A DNA stretch of 64,000 nucleotides from Acinetobacter calcoaceticus ANC 3811 (GTDB taxonomy: Bacteria; Pseudomonadota; Gammaproteobacteria; Pseudomonadales; Moraxellaceae), in contig NZ_KB976986.1 in assembly GCF_000399665.1 (NCBI RefSeq), positions 2,899,494-2,963,493 of the forward strand, read 5' to 3'. This document shows positions 51,700-60,816 of the stretch, in pieces (position 1 is the stretch's first letter; the number at the start of each line of letters is the position of its first letter). A program made the position numbers and the translations under genes. The notes under the pieces were generated by a model. The model did not search any database and was not told where the DNA came from. It was given only the letters and a program-made list of their open reading frames with translations.

Positions 51700-52416
51700 T
51701 TACCAGCCTAGAGCTTCTTGTTGCTTTTTAATCAGCTCGGCAATTCCCTTTTCAGCCATTTCTAACATGTCATTGCTTTGTGCACGAGTAAATGGTTTAT
51801 CTTCAGCTGTACCTTGAATTTCAATAAATTCGCCAGCTTGTGTCATCACCACGTTTAAGTCAGTTTGACAGTTTGAATCTTCTTCATAGCACAGATCAAG
51901 TAATACTTCGTCTTGATAAATACCAACAGAGATTGCTGCCACTAAACTTTTTAGTGGATCTTGTTTAATTTTTTTGTTGCTGAGCAATACATTCATCGCA
52001 TCAACCAAAGCAACAGCTGCACCAGTGATGGCTGCTGTTCGTGTCCCGCCATCGGCTTGAATCACATCACAGTCAACTGTAATCGTGTTCTCACCCAATT
52101 TTTTCAAATCCACCATGGCACGTAAGCTACGACCAATCAGACGTTGGATTTCCTGTGTACGGCCCGACTGTTTACCACGAGCTGCTTCACGGTCACTACG
52201 GGTATGAGTTGAGCGCGGTAACATGCCATATTCAGCAGTAACCCAGCCCTGTCCTTTTCCTTTTAAAAATCGTGGAACCGAATTATCGATACTTGCAGTA
52301 CACAATACTTTGGTATGACCAAACTCAACCAGAACTGAACCTTCTGCGTAACGGGTATAGTTACGTGTGATTTTTACTTCACGTAACTGGTCTAATGCTC
52401 TTTGGTCAATACGCAT
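51700..52416 (-). CDS. rph: Ribonuclease PH
   Basis: The 238-aa 3' to 5' phosphorolytic exoribonuclease trims tRNA 3' ends. It has the typical start [53 protein letters not shown] (about 42-74), [10 protein letters not shown] with the phosphate-binding arginine, and [18 protein letters not shown] (about 115-132) including the metal-binding aspartates downstream. Full length. Confidence 0.96.
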   Translation of the reverse strand: MRIDQRALDQLREVKITRNYTRYAEGSVLVEFGHTKVLCTASIDNSVPRFLKGKGQGWVTAEYGMLPRSTHTRSDREAARGKQSGRTQEIQRLIGRSLRAMVDLKKLGENTITVDCDVIQADGGTRTAAITGAAVALVDAMNVLLSNKKIKQDPLKSLVAAISVGIYQDEVLLDLCYEEDSNCQTDLNVVMTQAGEFIEIQGTAEDKPFTRAQSNDMLEMAEKGIAELIKKQQEALGW

Positions 52417-52540
52417 AATGATTCCTTAAAACAATGGCACAAATATAATTGCACCGTAGTATATCTCAATTACACGTACTTTCCCTTTTACTTATTGGTA
52501 AAGAGCATCGCTTGATGACTCAAACAATGCTCTATCTTTA

Positions 52541-53704
52541 TTAAGCAGCTTTGCCAAACATGCCTTTCACTGCCTCAACAAAGGTTCGCTTGGTCGCCAC
52601 CAAACGATCAACCACATTGTCAGGCAAAGAGTGAACAGCCAGACGTTTATACACACTCACAATCTGAGATCCAAAGGGTGCGGTATTGTACTGTTGACCA
52701 AACTCTGCACAAACTTCACGTACTTTAGGTGCCATCTCTTGATAGCGGTTAGCAGGCACCTCAGGAAACAAGTGATGTTCGATTTGATGACTCAAGTTAC
52801 CACTCAAGAAATGCATAATTTTACCGCCAGTAAAGTTTGCTGAACCACGAATCTGACGCAAGTACCACTCTGCTTTGGTTTCATTATCAATATTATCAGT
52901 GATAATTTCAGAGTCTTCTGTGAAATGACCACAATAAATCACGGTCGATGCCCAGTAGTTACGAATCAAGTTAGCAAAAAAGTTACCAGCCAATACTGGC
53001 AAGAACATTGGTCCTGCAATGAGTGGGAACAGCACATAATCTTTACCAAATTGACGTACCATTTTTTTACGTAGATTTTTAGATTCTACATACACTTCTT
53101 TCCAAGTTTTAGTGCCATCAAACAACACTTTTTCCATCTCGAGACGTTGCAAAGCCAGTAGCCATTCAAAACCCGTTGACAATACAAAACCCATTGGCAC
53201 GTTGAATAAAAAACGGGGTTCCCACTTTTGCTCACGGCTCATGCGCATCACACCATAGCCGCTAATATCATGATCCATGCCAAACACATTGGTATAGGTA
53301 TGATGCTTATAGTTATGGGTATATTTCCAGTCTTCACCAGTACACACCGTATCCCAGTCATAGGTTGCGCCGTTAAGCGTCGGGTCATTTAACCAGTCAA
53401 ACTGACCATGCATCACATTATGACCAAGTTCCATGTTTTCAACGATTTTAGACACGCCGAGCATAGCCGTACCCAACAACCATACTGGTGGAATCCAACC
53501 ACCAAACATCAACATGCCACGTGATGCAATTTCGGTGTAGCGTACAAAATTACGTACTTTATAAATATATTTTGAATCTTGTTCACCGAGATCTTTCATC
53601 ACGTCAAGACGAATTTCTTCAATACGGCGACCAAAAGCTTCTGTTTGCTCTGGGGTTAAATGTGCCGATTTTGATGTTGCTTTAAGTTCTACTGCCATAT
53701 TCAT
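52541..53704 (-). CDS. desB: Acyl-CoA delta-9 desaturase (DesB-like)
   Basis: The 387-aa membrane di-iron fatty acid desaturase has three histidine clusters: HNVMH (about residue 94), HNYKHHTYTNVFGMDH (about 130-145) and HQIEHHLFPEVPANR (about 317). Hydrophobic spans lie at about 65-85 and 225-250. It introduces a double bond into saturated acyl chains using electrons from the adjacent reductase. It is transcribed after that reductase with a 33-bp gap, and opposite a TetR regulator, the same arrangement as P. aeruginosa desCB-desT. GAGGATACCATT precedes the ATG. Confidence 0.88.
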   Translation of the reverse strand: MNMAVELKATSKSAHLTPEQTEAFGRRIEEIRLDVMKDLGEQDSKYIYKVRNFVRYTEIASRGMLMFGGWIPPVWLLGTAMLGVSKIVENMELGHNVMHGQFDWLNDPTLNGATYDWDTVCTGEDWKYTHNYKHHTYTNVFGMDHDISGYGVMRMSREQKWEPRFLFNVPMGFVLSTGFEWLLALQRLEMEKVLFDGTKTWKEVYVESKNLRKKMVRQFGKDYVLFPLIAGPMFLPVLAGNFFANLIRNYWASTVIYCGHFTEDSEIITDNIDNETKAEWYLRQIRGSANFTGGKIMHFLSGNLSHQIEHHLFPEVPANRYQEMAPKVREVCAEFGQQYNTAPFGSQIVSVYKRLAVHSLPDNVVDRLVATKRTFVEAVKGMFGKAA

Positions 53705-53737
53705 AATGGTATCCTCAAATCTCTTTTATGCTTGTTT

Positions 53738-54763
53738 TTATAGATCAATCGTGACTGGGCTTAATGCCTGGTTCACACATAACTTAATTGCACGATTGGG
53801 TTGATCGTCAATTTCACCTGTTAATATATTCTGGGTGACACCACTGACTTTAGTACACGTACATTGGTTGCATACACCCATACGACAACCATGCTGTGGA
53901 CGTAAGCCAGCTTGCTCTGCACTGCTTAATAACGTTGTGGTGGCAAGAAAGTTTTGTTGTGAACGACGAAATACGATGGGTTGTGCTTCATTAGACTGTT
54001 CGATTTGAACAGGCATGAAAAACTCTTGATGAAGCTGCGACTGAGCACTTTGCTGCGCATAAATTTCATTTGCCTGTTGCATCATGCCGTGGTGTCCACA
54101 CACATACGTTGCAGTCTGCGCGTAATCAGGAACCAACTTTTGCAATAGGTCTTCAGTTAAATGCTGCTTTTGCTCAGCGGTATTAAAAAAATGATATTGA
54201 AGTTCTGGATGCTTTTCTGCCAAAGCTTTTAATTCAGCATGAAAAATTTCAGCACGATTAAAATAAATGACATGAATCTGTTCAAGCTGTTGTTTCAAAG
54301 CTTGCTGCAAAAGTGAATAAATTGCAGTAATACCACTACCTGACGCAATTAAAATCGCAGGTTGTTGGCCTTGGTGCAAAGTAAAATCACCTTGTGGCTG
54401 TGAAATCTCAATGCACTCTCCGACATGTAATCGTTGAGCTGCACTAGACACCAAGCCTTGTACTTTAATACCTAAAGAGATTTCACCTTGAGGAGTTACT
54501 TCAATAATTGAATAACTGCGCTGTTGGTAAACTCCATCTATAAGGAGCGTTAATAAAATACTTTGCCCAGCACGTACCTGATCGAAATTAAAATTACGAT
54601 TCGGTTTAAGCTTGATAAGCACCATATCGGTATGTAGAGACTGAACTGCGATAACTTCTGCAAGTACGCGTTTCCAAGCCCAAGTCACGTTAATTTTCTG
54701 CAAAACAAAATCAACGAAATCTTCTCGAACCAAATGTGGCTGATAACTAAGTGTTGCGTTCAT
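53738..54763 (-). CDS. desC: Flavin/[2Fe-2S] oxidoreductase feeding the desaturase (DesC-like)
   Basis: The 341-aa three-part reductase has an FAD-binding domain (about 30-130; QRSYSII), an NAD(P)H domain (ILIASGSGITAIYSLLQQAL, about 133-152; TYVCGHHGMM, about 212) and a C-terminal plant-type ferredoxin domain with CRMGVCNQC ... KLCVNQ cysteines (about 290-330). It passes electrons from NAD(P)H to the desaturase. AGAGGA precedes the ATG. Its promoter overlaps two operator palindromes. Confidence 0.88.
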   Translation of the reverse strand: MNATLSYQPHLVREDFVDFVLQKINVTWAWKRVLAEVIAVQSLHTDMVLIKLKPNRNFNFDQVRAGQSILLTLLIDGVYQQRSYSIIEVTPQGEISLGIKVQGLVSSAAQRLHVGECIEISQPQGDFTLHQGQQPAILIASGSGITAIYSLLQQALKQQLEQIHVIYFNRAEIFHAELKALAEKHPELQYHFFNTAEQKQHLTEDLLQKLVPDYAQTATYVCGHHGMMQQANEIYAQQSAQSQLHQEFFMPVQIEQSNEAQPIVFRRSQQNFLATTTLLSSAEQAGLRPQHGCRMGVCNQCTCTKVSGVTQNILTGEIDDQPNRAIKLCVNQALSPVTIDL

Positions 54764-54794
54764 ACGTTCCTCTTTTGTATCTGGCTATTTATTT

Positions 54795-54870
54795 GAGTGA
54801 ACACATGTTCGTATAGTGAACATATGTACACTATATTTATAACTGTTCACTCAGTCAACACTTGTTCACT
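54795..54870 (-). promoter_or_regulatory. desC-desB promoter with three DesT-like operators
   Basis: Minus-strand -35 TTGACT (54853-54858) and -10 TATAGT (54830-54835) are 17 bp apart. Site C, AGTCAACACTTGTTCACT (54853-54870), covers -35. Site B, AGTGAACATATGTACACT (54815-54832), overlaps -10. Site A, GAGTGAACACATGTTCGT (54795-54812), lies in the leader. The AGTGAAC...GTTxACT pattern matches my memory of the Pseudomonas DesT operator. Confidence 0.75.
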
Positions 54871-54936
54871 ATTTTTTTTATGAAAGTTTGCTCTTTTTTG
54901 TTAGACTCTGGCTCACGGTTTAAATAGGCTCTTTTA

Positions 54937-55575
54937 ATGTCGATACGGGATGAACGAAAACAGCAAAGTCGTCAGGCACTCCTCGATGCAGCCTTGCTTC
55001 TAAGCACGTCTGGGCGTTCGTTCAGTAGTATCAGTTTGCGTGAAGTTGCACGTGAAGTTGGTTTGGTACCGACAGCGTTCTATCGTCATTTTCAAGACAT
55101 GGATGAACTCGGCAAGGAACTGGTTGACCAAGTCGCACTACACTTAAAAAGTGTTTTGCATCAACTAGGTCAAAGTTATTTACAACATAAATCGACCAAA
55201 ACTCAGACCAGCATTGAGCTATTTGTTCAGGCGGTAAATCATAGCCCTAAGCAGTGGCAATTTATGATTTCCGAGCGTTGGGGCGGTTCAGAAACAGTTC
55301 GTGCAGCCATTGCTAGAGAAATCGAATTCCTGATTGAAGATCTAACAACTGATCTCACTAAACTCGAAAATTTTAAACATATTCAACAACCTCAGGACTT
55401 AAATGTCCTATCCACTATTTTGACCAACATGTCATTTACATGGGCAATGACGTGGCTCAACCTATCTAAACAATATCAAAGTGATCAGCTCAAACAGCAA
55501 CAAAGCGCCTTTATTGAAAATGCCTCTACACAAGTTCGCTTACTGTTTAGAGGGATTGCAAACTGGGAACGGTAG
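54937..55575 (+). CDS. desT: TetR-family fatty-acid desaturation regulator (DesT/FabR-like)
   Basis: The 212-aa protein has an N-terminal helix-turn-helix (residues 10-55; SSISLREVAREVGLVPTAFYRHFQDMDEL, a DesT/FabR signature) and a helical ligand domain. DesT senses the saturated to unsaturated acyl-CoA balance; this one is divergent from desC-desB, with matching palindromes between them, so it most likely represses that operon and itself. No other target is visible in the window. Confidence 0.85.
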   Translation: MSIRDERKQQSRQALLDAALLLSTSGRSFSSISLREVAREVGLVPTAFYRHFQDMDELGKELVDQVALHLKSVLHQLGQSYLQHKSTKTQTSIELFVQAVNHSPKQWQFMISERWGGSETVRAAIAREIEFLIEDLTTDLTKLENFKHIQQPQDLNVLSTILTNMSFTWAMTWLNLSKQYQSDQLKQQQSAFIENASTQVRLLFRGIANWER

Positions 55576-55712
55576 AAGCGGCAAATGACAAAAAACAGGT
55601 TATGTGGTAATACGTAAAGAGAGAAAGAAAAAGGCTAAAAATTTCGAGAAAAGTCTTTTTCTTTTTACAGGAAGTAAATTATTAGTTAGGCCAAACTGGT
55701 GTGGGAATACCT

Positions 55713-56360
55713 ATGAATCTTGATCGTCATACACAGTTTTTGATGCGCAAAGAAAAAATTCTAAGCGTGGCAGAAAAGTTGTTACTAGAAAACAATCAGG
55801 AAATTACTCTAGATGAGTTAGTGGCCGAGCTAGATATTGCTAAGGGCACACTTTATAAGCATTTTAGAAGCAAAAATGAGCTTCTACTTGAGCTCATTAT
55901 TCAAAATGAAAAGCAAATTTTAGAAATTTCTAAAAAATATAATACAGATTTCAAAGAATATGCCCCTCATTACATGCTTCATCATTTGCTTACGCCAGGA
56001 AAAACCATTTTATTGCATCAACTTGAAGAAAGTCTGACAATGACAGAATCTAAGTTGAAGCATCTTTTCGAAGAGCTTTATGAAATCCGCCAACAGCGTA
56101 TTTTAGCTATTAAAGATATTACAGAAAATTATTTAAAATCACTAAATTATGACATGTCGATTCGTGATTATTTGTCTTATATCTGGTCACTGACTTATGG
56201 CGCATCACTGCTTTTAAATTCTACCTATTACCAGCGCTCTATTGGTTCTCGCCAAAAATTAATTAATTTATATATTAATCAGGCATTATCGCTGCCAACT
56301 CAAACTGTTAATTTTGATGTTTTAAATTTTCAAATTGAAGATGAAAATAAGCAAAATTAA
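55713..56360 (+). CDS. TetR-family regulator, target unknown
   Basis: The 215-aa protein has an N-terminal HTH (about residues 10-55; ITLDELVAELDIAKGTLYKHFRSKNELL). The C-terminal ligand domain is not recognised. A GTG four codons upstream (55701) is possible, but ATG 55713 is preferred. It is separated from desT by 137 bp and convergent with dsbA. It carries no obvious link to its neighbours. Confidence 0.82.
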   Translation: MNLDRHTQFLMRKEKILSVAEKLLLENNQEITLDELVAELDIAKGTLYKHFRSKNELLLELIIQNEKQILEISKKYNTDFKEYAPHYMLHHLLTPGKTILLHQLEESLTMTESKLKHLFEELYEIRQQRILAIKDITENYLKSLNYDMSIRDYLSYIWSLTYGASLLLNSTYYQRSIGSRQKLINLYINQALSLPTQTVNFDVLNFQIEDENKQN

Positions 56361-56420
56361 TTGAAAGATTTCGTGATCATTAACAAAAAATTGAACATCG
56401 ATATAAATTTTAATTAAATA

Positions 56421-56448
56421 AAAATGGGCTTCATTTGAAGCCCATTTT
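56421..56448. terminator. Bidirectional terminator, tetR/dsbA
   Basis: AAAATGGGCTTC (56421-56432), ATTT loop, GAAGCCCATTTT (56437-56448). Symmetric, serving both convergent genes. Confidence 0.9.
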
Positions 56449-56468
56449 TGAAGTAAAGCCTAAACAAC

Positions 56469-57086
56469 TTATTTTGCTTTACGTTCTTTCTCAATTAAAT
56501 AATTAAGAACTTGAGTAACTTTACCATCTTCACCCTGTACAACATATTTACCATTAACGACAACCGCAGGAACACCTGTTAATTGGTACTGTTGAGCAAG
56601 TTTATTTGACTCGGCAACTTTTGCAGTCACAGCAAATGAGTTGTAAGTGCTATTAAATTTCTGTTCAGGCACGCCATAACGAGTAAAGAACTTCGCAGCA
56701 GAAGCCTGATCAAAAATTTGCTGACCATTCACCTGAATCGCATGGAACAACGGTAAATGCGTGCGTTTACGTACACCTAATGCCTCAGATGTATAATAGG
56801 TACGCGCCCCTTGTTCCCACATTTTATTCATTGCAGCAGGTGTACGTACAAAACGCACATCGTTAGGAATCTGTTTTAACCACGTTTGCATATGCGGTTC
56901 AAGTTTAAAACAGTGCGGACATCCATACCAAAAGAACTCTCGAACTTCGATTTTCCCCGGAACTTCCACTTTGCCTGGATTGGCAATCACGGTGTAGTCT
57001 TTACCAGCAACAAAATCTGCTGCCATTGCACCACCCGATACGGCCATAATTGCTGCGCTTAAACCACCCAAAACCAATTTTTTCAT
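56469..57086 (-). CDS. dsbA: Periplasmic thiol:disulfide oxidoreductase DsbA
   Basis: The 205-aa protein has a Sec signal peptide (cleaved near AMA-AD, residue 22). The thioredoxin-fold active site is CPHC in FFWYGCPHCFKLEPHM (about 53-68), and the cis-proline loop TGVPAVVVNGKYVV is near 170. It introduces disulfides into exported proteins. It is transcribed alone, divergent from ubiG. Confidence 0.93.
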   Translation of the reverse strand: MKKLVLGGLSAAIMAVSGGAMAADFVAGKDYTVIANPGKVEVPGKIEVREFFWYGCPHCFKLEPHMQTWLKQIPNDVRFVRTPAAMNKMWEQGARTYYTSEALGVRKRTHLPLFHAIQVNGQQIFDQASAAKFFTRYGVPEQKFNSTYNSFAVTAKVAESNKLAQQYQLTGVPAVVVNGKYVVQGEDGKVTQVLNYLIEKERKAK

Positions 57087-57266
57087 TGCTACAGCTTTTC
57101 CTCTAAGTTGTTATGCATTAGCTTATGCTCTAAATATAAAACAAATATGCTAAATTCGTTTTGCTTCTGTGAAGTTTTTTATTGGGTTTATCGCTTTTTT
57201 CCCAATAATCGCTACACTAACGGCGAACTATATCCAAAAAGATAACCCAAGTTTAGAGGTAGCACC

Positions 57267-57980
57267 ATGTCGCAATTGAATGTTGATTTACAAGAAATCG
57301 CAAAGTTTGAAGCACTTGCTGCCAAATGGTGGGATCAACATTCTGAATTTCGCCCACTTCATCAAATTAATCCACTCCGTTTAAACTGGATTGATGAGCG
57401 TGTAGGCGGCCTTGCTGGTAAAAAAGTACTTGATGTCGGTTGTGGTGGCGGTATTTTGGCAGAGAGCATGGCACGTCGTGGCGCAGATGTACTTGGTATT
57501 GATATGGGTGAAGCACCGCTAGCTGTTGGTCGTTTGCATGCTCAGCAAGACAATGTTCAAAATATTGAATATCGCCAAATTCCTGTAGAAGAATTAGCAC
57601 AAGAACAAGCTGGTCAATACGATGTGGTAACTTGCATGGAAATGATGGAACACGTTCCAGATCCAGCATCTATTGTAAGAGCTTGTCAGGCTTTGGTTAA
57701 ACCGGGTGGCCATGTGTTCTTCTCAACCATTAACCGTAACCCAAAATCTTATTTATTTGCCATTATTGGCGCAGAATACGTACTACGCATGTTGCCAAAA
57801 GGTACACATGATTATCATAAATTTATTCGACCATCTGAAATGGCTAATGACATTCGTAATGCAGGTCTTACTTTAAAAGAAATGACAGGACTGCACTACA
57901 ACCCGCTTACCAAACATTACTGGTTGGCGCCAAATGTTGACGTTAATTATATGGTTCACACGATAAATACAGGTGCATGA
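57267..57980 (+). CDS. ubiG: Ubiquinone biosynthesis O-methyltransferase UbiG
   Basis: The 237-aa SAM methyltransferase acts in two O-methylations of ubiquinone synthesis. Motifs: the N-terminal [33 protein letters not shown] signature, SAM loop [27 protein letters not shown] (about 54-80), and [22 protein letters not shown] precedes the ATG. Its stop overlaps the gph start (ATGATGA). Confidence 0.95.
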   Translation: MSQLNVDLQEIAKFEALAAKWWDQHSEFRPLHQINPLRLNWIDERVGGLAGKKVLDVGCGGGILAESMARRGADVLGIDMGEAPLAVGRLHAQQDNVQNIEYRQIPVEELAQEQAGQYDVVTCMEMMEHVPDPASIVRACQALVKPGGHVFFSTINRNPKSYLFAIIGAEYVLRMLPKGTHDYHKFIRPSEMANDIRNAGLTLKEMTGLHYNPLTKHYWLAPNVDVNYMVHTINTGA

Positions 57981-58678
57981 TGAAAGCTGTTTTATTTGAT
58001 TTAGATGGTACTCTTATCGATACGGCTGCCGACTTCATTCGTATTATTCAGCAAATGTGCCGTGATGAAAGACGCCCAGTTGTTGATGCAGACCTCATTC
58101 GCACTCAGGTTTCTGAAGGTGCACGTGCGATGGTTAAATTGGTCTATCCAGAGCTGGATGTGGCCAATCCAATTTTCTTGGCACATCGTCAAAACTTTTT
58201 AGATATTTACGGTAATAATATTGTGGTTGATACAGACCTGTTTGAAGGCATGTATCCACTTTTAGAAGAGTTAGAAGCTCAGCAAATTCCGTGGGGTATT
58301 GTGACCAATAAACCACGCGGATTAAGTGAATCTCTTTTAGCAAAGTTAAATCTGACCGAACGCTGTGCGGTTTTGGTGTGTCCTGAAGATGTCAGTAAAA
58401 CCAAGCCAGATCCAGAACCAATGTATTTGGCGGCTAAACAGTTGAATATCCCAGCAAATGAAATTATTTATGTGGGTGACCATCCACGTGATATTGATGC
58501 TGGTCGCAATGCCAATATGTATACTATTTTGGCTGCATATGGCTATTTACCAATCGAACATCGTGATGATCTGGCTGCATGGCAGGCCGATTCGATTGTA
58601 AATACGGTGACAGAATTACACCATATGTTACGTCAAAAGCTTCCTGCTCTACAGGAAAATCAGCGTATGATAAGTTAA
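57977..58678 (+). CDS. gph: HAD phosphatase, phosphoglycolate phosphatase type
   Basis: The 233-aa HAD hydrolase has motif [13 protein letters not shown] (residues 5-16), motif II IVTNKP (about 112), lysine motif III in [10 protein letters not shown] and motif [13 protein letters not shown] (about 171-181). It is translationally joined to ubiG. In proteobacteria this neighbour of ubiG is usually called gph; some close relatives instead act as N-acetylmuramate 6-phosphate phosphatase (MupP), which sequence alone here cannot separate. Two adjacent ATGs (57977, 57980) are possible starts. Confidence 0.85.
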   Translation: MMKAVLFDLDGTLIDTAADFIRIIQQMCRDERRPVVDADLIRTQVSEGARAMVKLVYPELDVANPIFLAHRQNFLDIYGNNIVVDTDLFEGMYPLLEELEAQQIPWGIVTNKPRGLSESLLAKLNLTERCAVLVCPEDVSKTKPDPEPMYLAAKQLNIPANEIIYVGDHPRDIDAGRNANMYTILAAYGYLPIEHRDDLAAWQADSIVNTVTELHHMLRQKLPALQENQRMIS

Positions 58679-58746
58679 CATAAGATTTTTATAGGCTTTT
58701 TTAACAGTTGTTTGTTTTATCAATATAAAAAGAAGGAGGTTTACCA

Positions 58747-59493
58747 ATGAAATATTCAGAATACCAACCTCGTCCGGATCTACTCAAAGATCGAATTATT
58801 TTAATCACCGGTGCTGGCGATGGAATTGGGCGAGCTGCGGCTTTGACTTATGCCCTACATGGCGCAACCGTTGTACTGCATGGTAGAACCTTAAATAAAC
58901 TTGAAGTTATTTATGATGAAATTGAAAGTCTGGGTGCACCGCAACCAGCGATTTTACCATTACAACTTTCGAGTGCTTCTGACCGTGATTATGACTTTTT
59001 AGTCGATACGCTCGAAAAGCAGTTTGGACGCCTAGACGGTATTTTACATAATGCAGGTATTTTAGGTGAACGCGTAGAGTTAGCACATTATCCAACCGAA
59101 ACTTGGGATGATGTCATGGCGGTTAACTTACGTGCGCCTTTTGCTTTGACTCAAGCATTATTACCACTTTTGCAAAAATCAGAAAATGCCTCTGTTGTAT
59201 TTACCAGTTCGGGTGTAGGCCGTGAAGCACGTGCTTTATGGGGCGCATATTCTGTTTCAAAAATTGCAATTGAAGCGGTGAGCAAAATTTTTGCAGCGGA
59301 ACATACTTATCCAAATATCCGTTTTAACTGCATTAATCCAGGTGCAACGCGTACTGCAATGCGTGCGAAAGCCTACCCAGAAGAAGATCCGAAAACACTA
59401 CCGACACCAGAGTCGATCTTGCCTGCTTATCTCTATTTAATGGGTGACGATAGCTTGGCGCTCAATGGTCAAAGTATTGATGCACAGGATTAA
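58747..59493 (+). CDS. YciK-family short-chain dehydrogenase
   Basis: The 248-aa classical SDR has ILITGAGDGIGRAAALTYALHGATVVL (about 18-44) for NAD(P), LHNAGILGERVELA (about 99), and the catalytic Ser and YxxxK in VVFTSSGVGREARALWGAYSVSKIA (about 157-181). It resembles YciK oxidoreductases; the substrate is unknown. It has a strong AAGGAGG ribosome-binding site and follows gph by 68 bp, so it is probably in the ubiG unit. Confidence 0.87.
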   Translation: MKYSEYQPRPDLLKDRIILITGAGDGIGRAAALTYALHGATVVLHGRTLNKLEVIYDEIESLGAPQPAILPLQLSSASDRDYDFLVDTLEKQFGRLDGILHNAGILGERVELAHYPTETWDDVMAVNLRAPFALTQALLPLLQKSENASVVFTSSGVGREARALWGAYSVSKIAIEAVSKIFAAEHTYPNIRFNCINPGATRTAMRAKAYPEEDPKTLPTPESILPAYLYLMGDDSLALNGQSIDAQD

Positions 59494-59542
59494 AAAGTTA
59501 AAGATGAAAAGCTAAATTAAATTACGGCCAATCATCAAATCT

Positions 59543-59584
59543 GGCTTGCCTATACCTGAAAAGATATATCCAAGCCTTTTTTAT
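59543..59584 (+). terminator. Terminator after the SDR gene
   Basis: GGCTTG (59543-59548) pairs with CAAGCC (59571-59576) over a 22-nt loop containing a weaker inner stem; T-run follows. Confidence 0.65.
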
Positions 59585-59711
59585 TATTGATAAAAAACTC
59601 TTGATCTATCCGTAATTTTAATTGAACCATTAAATGATCTTCACAGTTTCTCTGCATTTTGCGCGTAGAGTATTCAACATGAGAGACATCAGATGTAAAC
59701 GAGGATGCATC

Positions 59712-60125
59712 ATGAAAAAGTTGTTCACAATCTTAACCCTTTCCATAGCCGTACTCACCACAAGTATGGCGAGCTTTGCTGATCCTCCTTTTGACCGAGG
59801 CCATGGCCCCAAAGGTCCTAAAGGTGGAGGACCACGCGGTGAATGGAATGATCGTGGGCCAGGATTTGGACGTGATCATGATGAAGATCGTGTCCGTGAC
59901 GAACGCCGTATGCGCGAAGAACGTGGTTTTGAACGCCTAAAACAGCATCGCTGGCAGCCTGGCTATGTTATGCCACAGCACTATCGTGGAAATGGCTATA
60001 AAGTCGACTATAAAGACAGTAACTTGCCAAGACCAGACCGAAACCAACAATGGTACAAAATCAACAATGACTATATTTTAGTCGATACTGATTCTAATAG
60101 CATTGTGAGTATTCGTGGTTTTTAA
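59712..60125 (+). CDS. RcnB-like periplasmic protein, copy 1
   Basis: The 137-aa protein starts at ATG 59712 with GAGG upstream; earlier in-frame starts lack a signal peptide context. Signal peptide MKKLFTILTLSIAVLTTSMASFA is cleaved near residue 23. A long Gly/Pro/Asp/Arg-rich linker (about 25-80) leads to the conserved C-terminal RcnB fold: WQPGYVMPQHYRGNGYKVDY ... QQWYKINNDYILVD. RcnB of E. coli is a periplasmic nickel/cobalt homeostasis factor; metal function here is inferred from family only. Confidence 0.8.
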   Translation: MKKLFTILTLSIAVLTTSMASFADPPFDRGHGPKGPKGGGPRGEWNDRGPGFGRDHDEDRVRDERRMREERGFERLKQHRWQPGYVMPQHYRGNGYKVDYKDSNLPRPDRNQQWYKINNDYILVDTDSNSIVSIRGF

Positions 60126-60151
60126 AGCGGTAGAACCTCGCTATCGCTGAG

Positions 60152-60188
60152 CAAAAAGGATAAAGCCATATGGTTTTATCCTTTTTTT
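60152..60188 (+). terminator. Terminator after first RcnB-like gene
   Basis: AAAAGGATAAA pairs with TTTATCCTTTT around a GCCATATGG-type loop, ending in a T-run. The remaining gap to 60366 is AT-rich and must contain the next promoter. Confidence 0.75.
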
Positions 60189-60366
60189 ATTACTTATATA
60201 TTTAAAAAATAAAGAGTTTTTTTATATTCTAATATTTCGTATTTTCTTAATTTCTTCTTATTTCAGCGTTGGTTTTCACATTTTTTCTTCGTAGCCTCCA
60301 CGATTTATCTGTAATTGTTCACTAATCTTTAGTTATTGAAATTTAATTCATCACTCGAGGTTTACA

Positions 60367-60696
60367 ATGAAAAAACTAACAACAGCGATTGTTCTTTCAC
60401 TTAGTGGTTTGGTTGCAACAACAGCAATGGCAGCACCTAATGATCATAACCACCATGGCAACTATCAAAACCATGAAGTAAAAACCGTTAAAGTGATTAA
60501 AAAAGATGACCATCGTAATGTGTGGCGAGCAGGTCAGGTCGTACCCCATGAATATCAACACTCACGTTACGTGATTGACTACCGTCAACATCAAAAATTA
60601 ACTAAACCGGGTCGCTACCAAAAATGGTACAAGGTGAACGGAAATTATGTGCTGGTGAATGAACAAAGCCATAAAATCATTAGAGTAGTTCACTAA
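60367..60696 (+). CDS. RcnB-like periplasmic protein, copy 2
   Basis: The 109-aa protein has a signal peptide (MKKLTTAIVLSLSGLVATTAMAAP, cut near 22), a short His-rich stretch (NDHNHHGNYQNH) that could bind metal, and the same C-terminal pattern as its neighbour: WRAGQVVPHEYQHSRYVIDY ... QKWYKVNGNYVLVN. The two genes look like an old tandem duplication in which the linker diverged. Starts with a CGAGGTTTACA ribosome-binding site. Confidence 0.8.
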   Translation: MKKLTTAIVLSLSGLVATTAMAAPNDHNHHGNYQNHEVKTVKVIKKDDHRNVWRAGQVVPHEYQHSRYVIDYRQHQKLTKPGRYQKWYKVNGNYVLVNEQSHKIIRVVH

Positions 60697-60708
60697 TTTA
60701 AAAAAATT

Positions 60709-60741
60709 TAAACACCCAAACTTAGATTTGGGTGTTTTTTT
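60709..60741 (+). terminator. Terminator after second RcnB-like gene
   Basis: AAACACCCAAA (60710-60720), 6-nt loop, TTTGGGTGTTT (60727-60737), then T-run. Confidence 0.88.
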
Positions 60742-60816
60742 ATCTAAAACATGCGGCTTTAATCTTTTTTGTTTAGAATCATCTTTATATCTTTTTGCTG
60801 TTGATTCGAGATCGGT

